Below, piece after piece: positions 1 to 8,730 of a stretch of 64,000 nt of DNA. Origin of the DNA: Rhodovulum sp. 12E13 (GTDB lineage: Bacteria > Pseudomonadota > Alphaproteobacteria > Rhodobacterales > Rhodobacteraceae); assembly GCF_003340565.1 (NCBI RefSeq), contig NZ_QPLK01000004.1:1-64000 (forward strand). The letters are read 5' to 3'. Numbering within the stretch: position 1 is the first letter of the stretch; each line of letters starts with the position of its first letter. The position numbers and the translations under genes are program-made. The notes beneath the pieces were generated by a model. That model searched no databases. It saw only the letters and a program-made list of their open reading frames with translations, and was not told the origin of the DNA.

Positions 1-2
1 CC

Positions 3-1409
3 TCAATACCTGTAGTGGTCTGGCTTGAAGGGGCCCTGGGGGGTGACGCCGATGTAGTCGGCCTGGTCGGGGGCGAGCTCGGTGAGCTTGACGCCGATGC
101 GGCCCAGGTGGAGGCGGGCGACCTTTTCGTCGAGGTGCTTGGGCAGGACGTGGACGGCGTTGTCGTACTGCTCTCCCTTCGTCCAGAGCTCGATCTGGGC
201 GAGCACCTGGTTGGTGAAGGAGGCCGACATCACGAAGCTGGGGTGGCCGGTGGCGTTGCCGAGGTTCAGCAGCCGCCCCTCGCTGAGCAGGATGATCCGG
301 TTGCCCGAGGGCATCTCGATCATGTCCACCTGGTCCTTGATGCTGGTCCACTTGTGGTTCTTCAGCTGGGCGACCTGGATCTCGTTGTCGAAGTGGCCGA
401 TGTTGCCGACGATCGCCATGTCCTTCATCGCGCGCATGTGCTCGAGGCGGATGACGTCCTTGTTGCCGGTCGCGGTGACGAAGATGTCGGCGGTCTCGAC
501 CACGTCTTCCAGCGTGGTCACCTGGAAGCCGTCCATCGCCGCCTGCAGCGCGCAGATCGGGTCGGCCTCGGTGACGATCACCCGGGCGCCCGCGCCGGCG
601 AGCGAGGCGGCCGAGCCCTTGCCGACGTCGCCGTAGCCGCAGACCACGGCCACCTTGCCGGCCATCATCGTGTCGGTGGCGCGCCGGATGCCGTCGACGA
701 GGCTCTCCTTGCAGCCGTACTTGTTGTCGAACTTCGACTTGGTGACGCTGTCGTTGACGTTGAAGGCGGGGAAGGGCAGGTGGCCCTTCTTCATCATCTG
801 GTAGAGGCGGTGGACGCCGGTGGTGGTCTCTTCCGAGACGCCGCGGATGGCGGCGCGCTGGCGGCCGAACCAGCCGGGGCTCTCGGCCATGCGCTTGCGG
901 ATCTGGGCGAAGAGCGCCTCCTCCTCCTCCGAGGTGGGCACGGCGATGAGATCCTCCTCGCCCTCCTCGACGCGGGCGCCGATCAGCACGTAGAGCGTGG
1001 CGTCGCCGCCGTCGTCGAGGATCATGTTCGCGGTGCCGCCCCCGCTCTCGCCCCCGAACCGGAAGATCCGGTCGCAGTAGTCCCAGTATTCCGCGAGCGT
1101 CTCGCCCTTGACGGCGAAGACCGGCGTGCCGCCCTCGGCGATCGCGGCGGCGGCGTGGTCCTGGGTGGAGAAGATGTTGCACGAGGCCCAGCGCACCTCG
1201 GCGCCGAGCGCGGTCAGCGTCTCGATCAGCACGGCGGTCTGCACCGTCATGTGGAGCGAGCCGGCGATCCGCGCCCCCTTCAGCGGCTGCGCCGCCCCGT
1301 ATTCCTCCCGGAGCGCCATCAGCCCCGGCATCTCCGTCTCCGCGATCTCGATCTCCCGCCGCCCGAACCCGGCGAGGGCGATGTCCTTGACGACGAAATC
1401 CCTGGGCAT
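3..1409 (-). CDS. ahcY: Adenosylhomocysteinase (S-adenosyl-L-homocysteine hydrolase)
   Basis: Cytoplasmic NAD-dependent enzyme that splits S-adenosylhomocysteine into adenosine and homocysteine, relieving product inhibition of methyltransferases and feeding methionine regeneration. The 468-residue protein is full length. It carries the substrate-site block [11 protein letters not shown], the NAD-binding glycine loop GYGDVGKG, and the family's C-terminal ending DHYRY. The ATG at 1409 gives the usual N-terminus [20 protein letters not shown]; a longer upstream reading has low-complexity residues and is rejected. The gene is transcribed alone and divergently from the HD hydrolase gene, with a promoter-like pair and inverted repeat in the 130-bp gap. 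Assignment is very secure. Confidence 0.97.
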   Translation of the reverse strand: MPRDFVVKDIALAGFGRREIEIAETEMPGLMALREEYGAAQPLKGARIAGSLHMTVQTAVLIETLTALGAEVRWASCNIFSTQDHAAAAIAEGGTPVFAVKGETLAEYWDYCDRIFRFGGESGGGTANMILDDGGDATLYVLIGARVEEGEEDLIAVPTSEEEEALFAQIRKRMAESPGWFGRQRAAIRGVSEETTTGVHRLYQMMKKGHLPFPAFNVNDSVTKSKFDNKYGCKESLVDGIRRATDTMMAGKVAVVCGYGDVGKGSAASLAGAGARVIVTEADPICALQAAMDGFQVTTLEDVVETADIFVTATGNKDVIRLEHMRAMKDMAIVGNIGHFDNEIQVAQLKNHKWTSIKDQVDMIEMPSGNRIILLSEGRLLNLGNATGHPSFVMSASFTNQVLAQIELWTKGEQYDNAVHVLPKHLDEKVARLHLGRIGVKLTELAPDQADYIGVTPQGPFKPDHYRY

Positions 1410-1438
1410 GCTCTGCGCTCCGTTATGAGGTCGCGCGG

Positions 1439-1491
1439 GAGTTAGCACCGCCCCCTCACAACGGCAACTGCGCCTGTTGCCCGTGCCGTTG
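1439..1491 (-). promoter_or_regulatory. Candidate ahcY promoter with overlapping inverted repeat
   Basis: On the minus strand, TTGCCG (1467-1462) and TAACTC (1444-1439) lie 17 bp apart, good sigma-70-like spacing, about 30 bp before ahcY. The -35 hexamer is embedded in an 8-bp perfect inverted repeat CAACGGCA (1459-1466) / TGCCGTTG (1484-1491). An alternative pairing GGCAAC (1463-1468) / GTTGCC (1476-1481) shares part of it. The arrangement looks like an operator over the -35 region or a structured leader. I could not match it to a known SAM or SAH riboswitch. The binding factor is unknown. Confidence 0.45.
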
Positions 1492-1539
1492 GGCTGCCCT
1501 AACCCTGCCCCGGACCGACCCGCCGGAGGATCACTGCCC

Positions 1540-2124
1540 ATGCCCGCCCGTGCCTGGCAACGGATGCTCTCTGGCCGCCGCCTCGACCTGCTCGACCCCA
1601 CGCCGGTCGACATCGAGATCGAGGATATCGCCCACGGCCTCGCCTTCGTCGCCCGGTGGAACGGGCAGACGGCCGGCGACTGGCCCTACTCGGTGGCCGA
1701 GCACTCCCTGCTGGTCGAGCGCATCTTCGCCCGGCTCTGCCCCCCCGACCCACGCTGGCAGCTTGCCGCGCTGCTGCACGACGCGCCGGAATACGTCATC
1801 GGCGACATGATTTCGCCGGTCAAGGCGGCGGTGGGGCCGGAATACGGCCGGCTCGACGACCGGCTGTCGGCGGCGATCCACCTGCGCTTCGGCTTGCCGG
1901 CCGAGGTGCCGGGCCGCGTGAAGAAGCAGATCAAGAAGGCCGACAAGGTATCGGCGTGGCTCGAGGCGACGCAGATCGCGGGCTTTTCCGAGCGGGAGGC
2001 CGACCGTTTTTTCGGCCGGCCGAGGCCCGAGCACGCCGAGGGCCTCGCCATCGCGCTGCGCCCCCCCGCCGAGGTGCGCGCCGCCTACACCGCCCGGCAC
2101 GCCGAGCTTATGGCCGCGCTCTAG
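1540..2124 (+). CDS. HD-domain phosphohydrolase, YfbR-like (5'-deoxynucleotidase family)
   Basis: A 194-residue HD-superfamily metal-dependent phosphohydrolase resembling the YfbR 5'-deoxynucleotidase group. The metal ligands are visible as SVAEHS, then [13 protein letters not shown] (the His-Asp doublet), then KKADKVSAW. By family it would dephosphorylate deoxynucleoside monophosphates in the cytosol; the exact substrate is inferred. The ATG at 1540 is chosen because GGAGGA sits 11-16 bp upstream; an earlier in-frame ATG at 1477 would add a proline-rich leader without a good site. The stop overlaps that of the convergent lipoprotein gene in a CTAG tetranucleotide (2121-2124). Confidence 0.85.
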   Translation: MPARAWQRMLSGRRLDLLDPTPVDIEIEDIAHGLAFVARWNGQTAGDWPYSVAEHSLLVERIFARLCPPDPRWQLAALLHDAPEYVIGDMISPVKAAVGPEYGRLDDRLSAAIHLRFGLPAEVPGRVKKQIKKADKVSAWLEATQIAGFSEREADRFFGRPRPEHAEGLAIALRPPAEVRAAYTARHAELMAAL

Positions 2125-2516
2125 CAGGTACGCCCGGCGGAGCGCGGCGCGCCGGGGAAGGTGCGGCCATCGCCCGCGCGCCAGCCGACGAACCGCGCGT
2201 CGCGCCCCTCGAAATACAGCGTCAGGCCGTCGCGCGGCCATGCCACCGCGGCGAGAGGGCAGCCGGGCGGCGCGGTGGCGGCATCCGGCGCGCGGCCCAG
2301 CACGCGGGCCACCGCGGCCACGGCGCCTGCGCGGTGGCGGCCGAAGCCGATCTCCTGCCCGGTGGGCGCCACGTCGATGCCCTGCGTGGCCGGCATCAGG
2401 CTCAGCCCGCGTGCGGGCGGCAGCTTGGACGGAGGCGGCGCCGTGGCGGGTGGGGCGCAGGCCGCGAGCGCCAGACAGGCGGCGAGCGCAGGGCCGGCCG
2501 GCCGCCCCGATCTCAC
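2121..2516 (-). CDS. Small predicted lipoprotein, unknown function
   Basis: A 131-residue protein starting at GTG 2516, which overlaps the regA stop as GTGA, so it is probably translationally coupled to regA. The N-terminus is a short lipoprotein signal with lipobox LAAC followed by APPATAPPPS, suggesting an acylated, envelope-anchored protein with a proline-rich tether. The rest, with CPLAAVAWPRDGLTLYFEGR and a conserved-looking aromatic/Trp C-terminus, has no domain I recognise. In Rhodobacter relatives hvrA often follows regA, but this is not HvrA. It could be a conserved Rhodobacteraceae protein of unknown function. Confidence 0.7.
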   Translation of the reverse strand: MRSGRPAGPALAACLALAACAPPATAPPPSKLPPARGLSLMPATQGIDVAPTGQEIGFGRHRAGAVAAVARVLGRAPDAATAPPGCPLAAVAWPRDGLTLYFEGRDARFVGWRAGDGRTFPGAPRSAGRTC

Positions 2517-3067
2517 CGCGGCGAACGCTTCGCCAGGATACGCTGCAGGGTGCGGCGGTGCATGTTGAGCCGCCGCGCCGTCTCGGAGACGTTGCGGTCG
2601 CACAGCTCGTAGACGCGCTGGATATGCTCCCACCGCACCCGATCGGCCGACATCGGGTTTTCGGGGGGCGGCGGCATGTCTTCACCCTTGGCGAGCAGGG
2701 CGGCCGTGATGTCGTTGGCGTCGGCCGGCTTCGACAGGTAGTCGGTCGCGCCGATCTTGACCGCGGCCACCGCCGTGGCGATGGCGCCGTAGCCGGTCAG
2801 CACCACGATGCGGGAATCCGGACGCTTTTCGCGCAGCACCTCGACCACGTCGAGGCCGTTGCCGTCCTCCAGCCGCAGGTCGACCACGGCGTAGGCGGGT
2901 GGCCGGGCAGTGACGATGGCCTGCCCGGCGGCGACCGACTGGGCCAGCTCTGGCTCGAAGCCGCGCTTTTCCATCGCCCGGGCGAGACGGCGAAGGAACG
3001 GCTCGTCGTCATCCACGATCAGGAGCGAGCGCTCCACGCCAAGATCCTCAGCCTCCCGTTCGCCCAT
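2513..3067 (-). CDS. regA: Redox response regulator RegA/PrrA/ActR
   Basis: Global redox response regulator that, when phosphorylated by RegB, controls photosynthesis, CO2 and N2 fixation, and respiratory genes. It is 184 residues, the length of RegA of Rhodobacter capsulatus. The receiver has the acidic trio around VDDDEP and the phospho-acceptor Asp63 (VVDLRLEDGNG), with Lys in LSKPAD; a proline-rich linker leads to the Fis-type HTH ending LNMHRRTLQRILAKRSPR, a hallmark of the family. The ATG at 3067 has GGGAGAG just upstream. It lies downstream of senC with an 89-bp gap holding its own promoter-like element, and is coupled by GTGA to the lipoprotein gene. Confidence 0.97.
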   Translation of the reverse strand: MGEREAEDLGVERSLLIVDDDEPFLRRLARAMEKRGFEPELAQSVAAGQAIVTARPPAYAVVDLRLEDGNGLDVVEVLREKRPDSRIVVLTGYGAIATAVAAVKIGATDYLSKPADANDITAALLAKGEDMPPPPENPMSADRVRWEHIQRVYELCDRNVSETARRLNMHRRTLQRILAKRSPR

Positions 3068-3105
3068 GTGTGTCTCTCCCGTCGGCGTCCCGTATCGCCG
3101 ACCTA

Positions 3106-3134
3106 GAGTTAGTGGCACTTCGCCACTGCGTCAA
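3106..3134 (-). promoter_or_regulatory. Candidate regA promoter with palindrome in the spacer
   Basis: On the minus strand, TTGACG (3134-3129) and TAACTC (3111-3106) are 17 bp apart. The spacer is largely filled by the perfect inverted repeat AGTGGC-N5-GCCACT (3111-3127). The repeat resembles the two GC-rich half-sites described for RegA/PrrA boxes, so autoregulation by RegA is a reasonable guess. A structural role in the senC-regA message is the alternative. The same TAACTC -10 form is seen before ahcY. Confidence 0.45.
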
Positions 3135-3156
3135 ACCTATGTGTTGGCGGCGCGAA

Positions 3157-3792
3157 TCAGCCAGACGCGCCCGTTGCGCGCAACACGCACTCCACCCGGT
3201 CGGCCAGCTGCTCGCCAGACAGTTCGCGGCGGAAGAAGCCCGAGAACCCGCGCTCGGGGAGGGTCAGATACGTCAGGGTGGTATGATCCACGAGATAGAA
3301 CTCGTCGTCCTCGTCGTCGTGGGCATTGTAGTAGGTGCGATAGGCCTGCGAGGCGGCCTTCACCTGCTCGGGGCTTCCGGTGAGGCCCAGCATGTCGGGG
3401 TGGATGTTTGCGGTGAAGGCGTCGACCACCTCGGGCGTGTCGCGGGCGGGGTCGATCGAGATGAAGACGGGCTGCACGTCGAGGCCGCGCTCGGCGAGGA
3501 TGTCGACCGCCTCGGCGTTGCGCACGGTGTCGAGGGGGCAGACGTCGGGGCAGAAGGTGTAGCCGAAATAGATCAGGCTCGGGCGGTCGATCACCTGCGC
3601 GCTGCTCACCGTCTCGCCGGTCTCGGAGACCAGCGTGAAATCGCCGCCGATGTCGCCCGCCGATGCCCCCGCCCCGCAATCGGCGGCGACATTGGTGCCG
3701 CCGAAGCGCTGCACCGCGACCAACCCGCCGAGCGCCGCCAGAAGGCTCGCGGTCAACGCCCCGGCGAGAATGGCGTAGGCTCTGGTCTGCAT
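3157..3792 (-). CDS. senC: SCO1/SenC/PrrC copper-chaperone-like protein
   Basis: Membrane-anchored periplasmic thioredoxin-fold protein that helps deliver copper to cytochrome oxidase and, in Rhodobacter, takes part in redox signalling to RegB/PrrB. It has 211 residues: an N-terminal membrane anchor (about residues 7-27), then the SCO core with the copper ligands Cys81 and Cys85 (FCPDVC) and His170 (LVDHTTLTYL). The start at 3792 has a GGGGAGA ribosome site upstream. It lies between regB (divergent) and regA, the standard order of this cluster. Confidence 0.96.
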   Translation of the reverse strand: MQTRAYAILAGALTASLLAALGGLVAVQRFGGTNVAADCGAGASAGDIGGDFTLVSETGETVSSAQVIDRPSLIYFGYTFCPDVCPLDTVRNAEAVDILAERGLDVQPVFISIDPARDTPEVVDAFTANIHPDMLGLTGSPEQVKAASQAYRTYYNAHDDEDDEFYLVDHTTLTYLTLPERGFSGFFRRELSGEQLADRVECVLRATGASG

Positions 3793-3879
3793 CTTGGCAT
3801 CTCCCCTCTCCCGTTCGCCCTTCTGCATCCGAGCGCGGCGCGTTATCACGGGCGGCGAGGCGAGATGTAAGGCCGGCGG

Positions 3880-5280
3880 ATGGACGAACCAACGCTCCCC
3901 ATGTTCGACGAAATGTCGCGCAGCCACTGGGTGCGCCTGCGCACGCTGATCGTGTTGCGCTGGATCGCCATCGTGGGGCAGCTCGCCGCGATCGAGACGG
4001 CGCGGCACTACTTCGACATCGAGCTGCCGGTGGGGCTGTGCTACCTCGCCGTGGGCGTGGCCATCATGGCCAACCTCGTCGCCATCCTCGTCTACCCCGA
4101 GAACAAGCGCCTCTCCGAGGCCGAGACGACGCTGACCCTGATGTTCGACGTCGCGCAGCTGTCGTTCCTGCTGTTCCTGACTGGGGGCATGAACAACCCC
4201 TTCGCGGTGATGATCCTGACGCCCGTCACCGTTGCCGCCTCGGCGCTGCGGCTTCGGTCGGCGGCGATCCTCGGTGCCACGGCGGTGGCGCTCGTCTCGG
4301 TGCTCGCGGTCTCCTACATCCCGCTGCGCAGCGCGTCGGGCGACGTGCTCGAGATGCCCGAGATCTTTCGCTTCGGCTTCTGGATGGCGATCGTCATCGG
4401 CGTGGCGTTCCTCGCGCTCTACGCGCGCCGGGTCTCGATGGAGATCAACTCGATGTCCGACGCGCTGCTGGCGACGCAGATGGCGCTTGCCCGCGAGCAG
4501 AAGCTGACCGATCTCGGCGGCGTGGTGGCGGCGGCGGCGCACGAGCTGGGCACGCCGCTCGCGACGATCAAGCTGGTCTCGACCGAGCTGATCGACGAGC
4601 TCGACGGGCAGGAGACCCTGCGCGAGGATGCCGAGCTGATCCGCGACCAGGCCGACCATTGCCGCGACATCCTGCGCTCGATGGGCCGGGCGGGGAAGGA
4701 CGACCTGCACATGCGGCAGGCCCCCCTCGACAGCGTGATCCGCGAGGCGGCCGAGCCCCACCGCGACCGCGGCAAGGACATCCGCTTCGACGTGGCGCCC
4801 GAGGCGGGGGCCGACGCGCGCCAGCCGCAGATCTGGCGGCGCCCCGAGGTGATCCACGGCCTGCGCAACCTCGTGCAGAACGCGGTCGATTTCTCCTCGA
4901 CCACCGTCTGGGTCGACGCGCGCTGGACCGACGACACCGTCTCGATCCGGATCGCAGACGACGGCGAAGGCTTTCCGACCACGTTGCTGGGGCGGATCGG
5001 CGACCCGTTCATGCGCGCCCGCAAGAGCGCCGCCGAGCGCGGAAAGCGCCCCGAATACGAGGGGATGGGGCTGGGCCTGTTCATCGCCAAGACGCTGCTG
5101 GAGCGGTCGGGGGCCGAGCTCTCGTTCGCCAACGGGTCGGATCTCTTCGCGACGCCGGGCGACCGCGCGGACCGGTCGGGCGCACTGGTCGAGGTGATGT
5201 GGCCGCGCGCCCGCATCGCCGCCGAGACCCCAGAGGGCAGCCGGCCGCTGGGGCAGAACCGGCCGATCCGCGTGGGCTGA
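3880..5280 (+). CDS. regB: Redox sensor histidine kinase RegB/PrrB
   Basis: Membrane sensor kinase that phosphorylates RegA under reducing conditions. The 466-residue protein has about six N-terminal membrane segments. The quinone-binding motif GGMNNPF is at residues 102-108, the H-box AHELGTPLATIKL has phospho-accepting His221, and the redox-active cysteine is Cys261 (ADHCRDILRSMG), exactly 40 residues after the His as in Rhodobacter capsulatus RegB (His225/Cys265). The HATPase domain follows (NLVQNAVDFS, DDGEGF, GMGLGLFIAKTLL). All sensing residues are present, so the protein should be functional. It is divergent from senC with an 87-bp gap. Confidence 0.97.
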   Translation: MDEPTLPMFDEMSRSHWVRLRTLIVLRWIAIVGQLAAIETARHYFDIELPVGLCYLAVGVAIMANLVAILVYPENKRLSEAETTLTLMFDVAQLSFLLFLTGGMNNPFAVMILTPVTVAASALRLRSAAILGATAVALVSVLAVSYIPLRSASGDVLEMPEIFRFGFWMAIVIGVAFLALYARRVSMEINSMSDALLATQMALAREQKLTDLGGVVAAAAHELGTPLATIKLVSTELIDELDGQETLREDAELIRDQADHCRDILRSMGRAGKDDLHMRQAPLDSVIREAAEPHRDRGKDIRFDVAPEAGADARQPQIWRRPEVIHGLRNLVQNAVDFSSTTVWVDARWTDDTVSIRIADDGEGFPTTLLGRIGDPFMRARKSAAERGKRPEYEGMGLGLFIAKTLLERSGAELSFANGSDLFATPGDRADRSGALVEVMWPRARIAAETPEGSRPLGQNRPIRVG

Positions 5281-5344
5281 GCCGCGGATCGAGGCGCGGC
5301 CGTGGGCCGCAGGCGACGGCCCGGCGCCGACCGCAAGGTCATCC

Positions 5345-5359
5345 TTAACCACAAGTTAA
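5345..5359 (+). promoter_or_regulatory. CtrA-binding box (TTAA-N7-TTAA)
   Basis: TTAACCACAAGTTAA is an exact match to the CtrA full site TTAA-N7-TTAA and continues as TTAACC. It lies 41 bp before the divL-like ATG in otherwise very GC-rich DNA, where such an AT-rich palindrome is unlikely by chance. CtrA control of a member of its own phosphorelay circuit would be biologically sensible. Binding is inferred from the motif only. Confidence 0.7.
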
Positions 5360-5399
5360 CCATTCTCGCCGAGGCTCACGGGGCGCTTGGGGAGGCGGC

Positions 5400-7049
5400 A
5401 TGCACCCGTTCGACTACCTCGATCTTCCGCTCGGCCTTCTGCTGCTGGTCACAGCGTTCCTGACCTCGCTCTCCGCGCTCGTGCTGGTTGTCCGGCTCAC
5501 GCCGCCGCGCCGCGTCACCTGGTCGCCGCTGGAGCACGAGGGCGATCCCACCGCCTTCCTGTTCGACGACGAGGATCTCGTCGATGCCACCTCCGACGCG
5601 CGCGCGCTCCTCGCCCACGGCCCCGAGCAGATGGAGGACTTTCCGCGCCTCGCCGCCGTGCTCTCGCCGCGTTTCCCCGACCTTGCCGAGCGGCTCTCGG
5701 GCCTCGGCCGCCGCCAGTCGCTCGAGATCGAGTCGTCGGACGGGCAGACGGTGCTCGCGGCCGAGTGGCGCTCGGGCCTGACGCGCATCGCCCTGCGCCC
5801 GCGGGAGGAGCGCGAGGCCCCCCTGCCCGACAGCCTCGCCCTCGCCGCGATGGAAGACGAGCTCGCCGACCTCCGCACCACCATCGACGCCGCGCCGGTG
5901 CTGATCTGGAAGGAAGACGCCGGGGGCGCGGTGCGCTGGGCCAATGCCGCCTACATCGAGCTCGCCCTGCGCGCCGACCCCGAGGGCGAGACGCTCTCGT
6001 GGCCGCTGCCACGGCTCTTTCCCGCGTCCGACGGGGGCGAGCAGCCGGGCGGGCGCCTGTCGCTCGAGCTGCCGCGCGAGCAGGGAGACGGCGCGGACGG
6101 CGAGGGCGAGGGCGAGGGCACCGAGACGCTGATCTTCGACGCGACGCGCGCCCGGTCGGGCGACGCCACGATGGTGTTCGCCATGCCGGCCGACCGGCTG
6201 GCGCGCGCCGAGGGGCAGCACCGCGAGTTCATGCAGACGCTGGTCAAGACCTTTGCCCACCTGCCCATCGGCCTCGCCCTGTTCGATCGCGATCGCAGGC
6301 TGGCCGTGTTCAACCCCGCGCTGACCGACCTGTCGGGCTTGCAACCGCTGTTCCTCAGCCGCCGGCCCACCCTGTTCGACTTCCTCGATGCGCTGCGCGA
6401 GGCGCGCCGGATGCCCGAGCCCAAGGATTATCGCGAATGGCGCCGCCGCATCGTCGAGATGGAGGCAGCGGCGGCGAACGGCACCCATATCGAGACGTGG
6501 GCGCTGCCCGACGGCACGACCTTCCGTGTCACGGGTCGACCGCACCCAGACGGCGCCATCGCCTTCCTGTTCGAGGACATCACTTCGGAGGTGACCCTGA
6601 CCCGGCGCTTCCGCTCCGAGCTCGAACTCGGGCAGGCCGTGGTCGACGCGATGCCCGAGGCCATCGCGGTCTTCGGGCCCTCGCGTGCGCTCGTGCTCTC
6701 GAATGCCGCCTACGAGTCGCTGTGGGACGACGACACGACCGCAACGCTCGTGCCGGCGACGCTGGCCGAGGCGGTGGTGCGGTGGCGCGCGGCGGCCAGC
6801 CCGACCCCTGTATGGGACGAGATCGCCGCCTTCGCCGCCAATCCGGGCGCCGAAGGCTGGTCGCGCGAAGTGCGCCTGGCCGACGGGCGCGGCCTGGTCT
6901 GCCGTGTCGCGCCGCTGGCCGGGGCGGGCACGCTGGTCGGCTTTACCCCGCGGGCGCCCGGCGCGGGCCGCCTCGCCCCGGTCGAGGGCGAGGCAGCCGG
7001 CGAAGCGGCTTCCGGCACACCGCGTCAGGCGGCGACGGCGACGACCTGA
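5400..7049 (+). CDS. divL: DivL-like PAS-domain protein without kinase domains
   Basis: A 549-residue protein with one N-terminal membrane anchor (about residues 9-32) and PAS-like modules starting near residues 160 (APVLIWKEDAGGAVRWANAA), 287 (LPIGLALFDRDRRLAVFNPA) and 417 (MPEAIAVFGPSRALVLSNAA). It stops after the last PAS module: no H-box and no HATPase domain. In Caulobacter divL sits directly before tsaE and the downstream kinase/nucleotidyltransferase genes, and in Rhodobacter capsulatus DivL is described as a PAS-domain protein acting on CtrA. Gene order and the CtrA box upstream support this name. Its likely role is to tune the CckA-ChpT-CtrA phosphorelay. An unrelated PAS sensor is the alternative. 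Confidence 0.72.
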   Translation: MHPFDYLDLPLGLLLLVTAFLTSLSALVLVVRLTPPRRVTWSPLEHEGDPTAFLFDDEDLVDATSDARALLAHGPEQMEDFPRLAAVLSPRFPDLAERLSGLGRRQSLEIESSDGQTVLAAEWRSGLTRIALRPREEREAPLPDSLALAAMEDELADLRTTIDAAPVLIWKEDAGGAVRWANAAYIELALRADPEGETLSWPLPRLFPASDGGEQPGGRLSLELPREQGDGADGEGEGEGTETLIFDATRARSGDATMVFAMPADRLARAEGQHREFMQTLVKTFAHLPIGLALFDRDRRLAVFNPALTDLSGLQPLFLSRRPTLFDFLDALREARRMPEPKDYREWRRRIVEMEAAAANGTHIETWALPDGTTFRVTGRPHPDGAIAFLFEDITSEVTLTRRFRSELELGQAVVDAMPEAIAVFGPSRALVLSNAAYESLWDDDTTATLVPATLAEAVVRWRAAASPTPVWDEIAAFAANPGAEGWSREVRLADGRGLVCRVAPLAGAGTLVGFTPRAPGAGRLAPVEGEAAGEAASGTPRQAATATT

Positions 7050-7132
7050 GCGGCGCTGCCGGCCGCAGCCAGTGCCAGACCGCCCCTGCCTGAGCCCGCT
7101 GCGGGCTTGTCCGTGCCCCCGCCGCTTGTATT

Positions 7133-7684
7133 GTGCCCCGCGTGACGACCGCCGCAGCCGCACCGCCCGCTCCGACCGACCCCGCCCGTGCTGCCTGTGC
7201 CGGCCGGGCCGAGCGCGTGCTGGCGCTGCCCGATGCCGTATCGACCGACGCCCTGGGCCAGGCTCTGGCCGCCCTCCTGCGATCCGGCGACACGGTGCTG
7301 CTCGCCGGCCCCATCGGCGCCGGCAAGAGCCACCTCGCCCGCGCCCTGATCCGCGCGGCCTTCCGCGCCGGCGGAGCCGAGCCGCCCGAGGTGCCCTCGC
7401 CCACCTACACGCTCGTCCAGCCCTACGCCGCGCCGGCGGGCGAGATCGTGCATGCCGACCTCTACCGCCTCGGCGACACGTCGGAACTGGAGGAACTGGG
7501 CCTCGCCGAAGCCTTCGGCACCGCGCTTTGCCTTGTCGAGTGGCCCGACCGCCTGGGCGGGGCCGCGCCCGCCGACGCCCTGCGCATCGACCTCGCGCCC
7601 GAGGGCGATGGCCGCCGCGCCACCCTCTCGGGCGATCCCTCCCGCTGGGCGGATACCCTTGCGGCACTCGGGCGCGGGCCATGA
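7133..7684 (+). CDS. tsaE: tRNA threonylcarbamoyladenosine biosynthesis ATPase TsaE
   Basis: P-loop ATPase needed with TsaB and TsaD to make t6A37 in ANN-decoding tRNAs. Up to 183 residues, with Walker A GPIGAGKSHLARALI, the family block PSPTYTLVQPY and HADLYRL, and VEWPDRL near the end. No ATG is available: GTG at 7133 or GTG at 7142 are both possible, and the alanine/proline-rich first 25 residues are not conserved in the family. The end overlaps the next gene as ATGA. Confidence 0.93.
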   Translation: MPRVTTAAAAPPAPTDPARAACAGRAERVLALPDAVSTDALGQALAALLRSGDTVLLAGPIGAGKSHLARALIRAAFRAGGAEPPEVPSPTYTLVQPYAAPAGEIVHADLYRLGDTSELEELGLAEAFGTALCLVEWPDRLGGAAPADALRIDLAPEGDGRRATLSGDPSRWADTLAALGRGP

Positions 7685-8730
7685 GCCGCAACGGGGCCAT
7701 CGCCGCCTTTCTCGACCGCGCCGGCTGGCGAGAGGCCGCCCGCGCCCCGCTGGCCGGGGACGCCTCGCGCCGCCGCTACGAGCGGCTCACGGCGCCCGGC
7801 GGGGCCCGCGCCGTGCTGATGGACGCCGCGCCGGACCTGGGCGAAGACGTGCGCCCCTTCCTGCACATCGCGCGCCACCTTGCGGGCCTCGGCCTCTCGC
7901 CGCCCGCGATCCTCGCGGCCGACGAGGCGCACGGCCTCGCCCTGATCGAGGATCTCGGCGACGACCTCTACGCCCGCGTGGTCGCGCGCCGTCCCGAGGC
8001 CGAGAGCGCCCTCTACGAGGCGGCCGTCGATCTGCTCGTCGCCCTCCATGGACACGCCCCGCCCGCCGACCTGCCCGCCTACGGACCGGCCGAGATGGCC
8101 GACCGCGCCCGCCTCGCCGCGCTGTGGTATCGCCCCGGTCTTGCCGGCCGCTCGCCCGGCGACGCCGACGAGGACGCCGCCGCCATCCTCGCGCGGGCGA
8201 CCCGCGCCGCGATCGAGGCCCACGCGCCAGGCCACGCGGCGACGGTGCTGCGCGACTACCACGCCGAGAACCTGCTGTGGCTGCCCGGCCGGCAGGGCAC
8301 TGCCCGCGTCGGCCTGCTCGACTTCCAGGACGCGGCGCGCGGCCACCCGGCCTACGACCTCGTCTCGCTGGTGCAGGACGCCCGCCGGGATGTCTCTCCC
8401 GATCTGCACGACGCGATGATCGCGCGCTACGCCGCCGCCACCGGGCGCCCCGAGCCGGAGGTGCAGGCCGCCTGCGCCGTCCTCGGCGCCCAGCGCGCGC
8501 TGCGCATCCTCGGCGTCTTCGCCCGGCTCGCGCTGCGCGACGGCAAGCCCGCATATGCCGGGCTGATCCCCCGCGTCTGGGGCCTTCTGCAGCGCGACAT
8601 CGCCCACCCGGCCTGTGCCGACCTTGCCGAGGCCGTGGCCCGCACCCTGCCCGCGCCCGACGCTGCCGGCCTCGACCGCATCCGCGCCCGCGCGGGCACG
8701 GTGGCCGACCCGGCCCCCGCCGCGCCGTGA
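7681..8730 (+). CDS. amgK: Cell-wall sugar kinase of the aminoglycoside-phosphotransferase fold, AmgK-like
   Basis: A 349-residue APH-fold kinase. Visible features are the N-terminal GDASRRRYERL, the ATP-lobe region LIEDLGDDLYARV, the catalytic region LRDYHAENLLWLPGR (Asp and Asn of the Brenner motif) and LLDFQDAARGHPAYDLVSL (metal-binding Asp). In AmgK the substrate is the anomeric carbon of N-acetylmuramate/N-acetylglucosamine during peptidoglycan recycling. The next gene encodes the matching MurU-type nucleotidyltransferase, coupled by overlap, which supports this rather than drug resistance. Confidence 0.87.
   Translation: MSRNGAIAAFLDRAGWREAARAPLAGDASRRRYERLTAPGGARAVLMDAAPDLGEDVRPFLHIARHLAGLGLSPPAILAADEAHGLALIEDLGDDLYARVVARRPEAESALYEAAVDLLVALHGHAPPADLPAYGPAEMADRARLAALWYRPGLAGRSPGDADEDAAAILARATRAAIEAHAPGHAATVLRDYHAENLLWLPGRQGTARVGLLDFQDAARGHPAYDLVSLVQDARRDVSPDLHDAMIARYAAATGRPEPEVQAACAVLGAQRALRILGVFARLALRDGKPAYAGLIPRVWGLLQRDIAHPACADLAEAVARTLPAPDAAGLDRIRARAGTVADPAPAAP

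Noticed and set aside
7681-8730. Aminoglycoside resistance phosphotransferase
   Set aside because: The fold matches, but coupling to a MurU-like gene and the tsaE context point to peptidoglycan sugar recycling.
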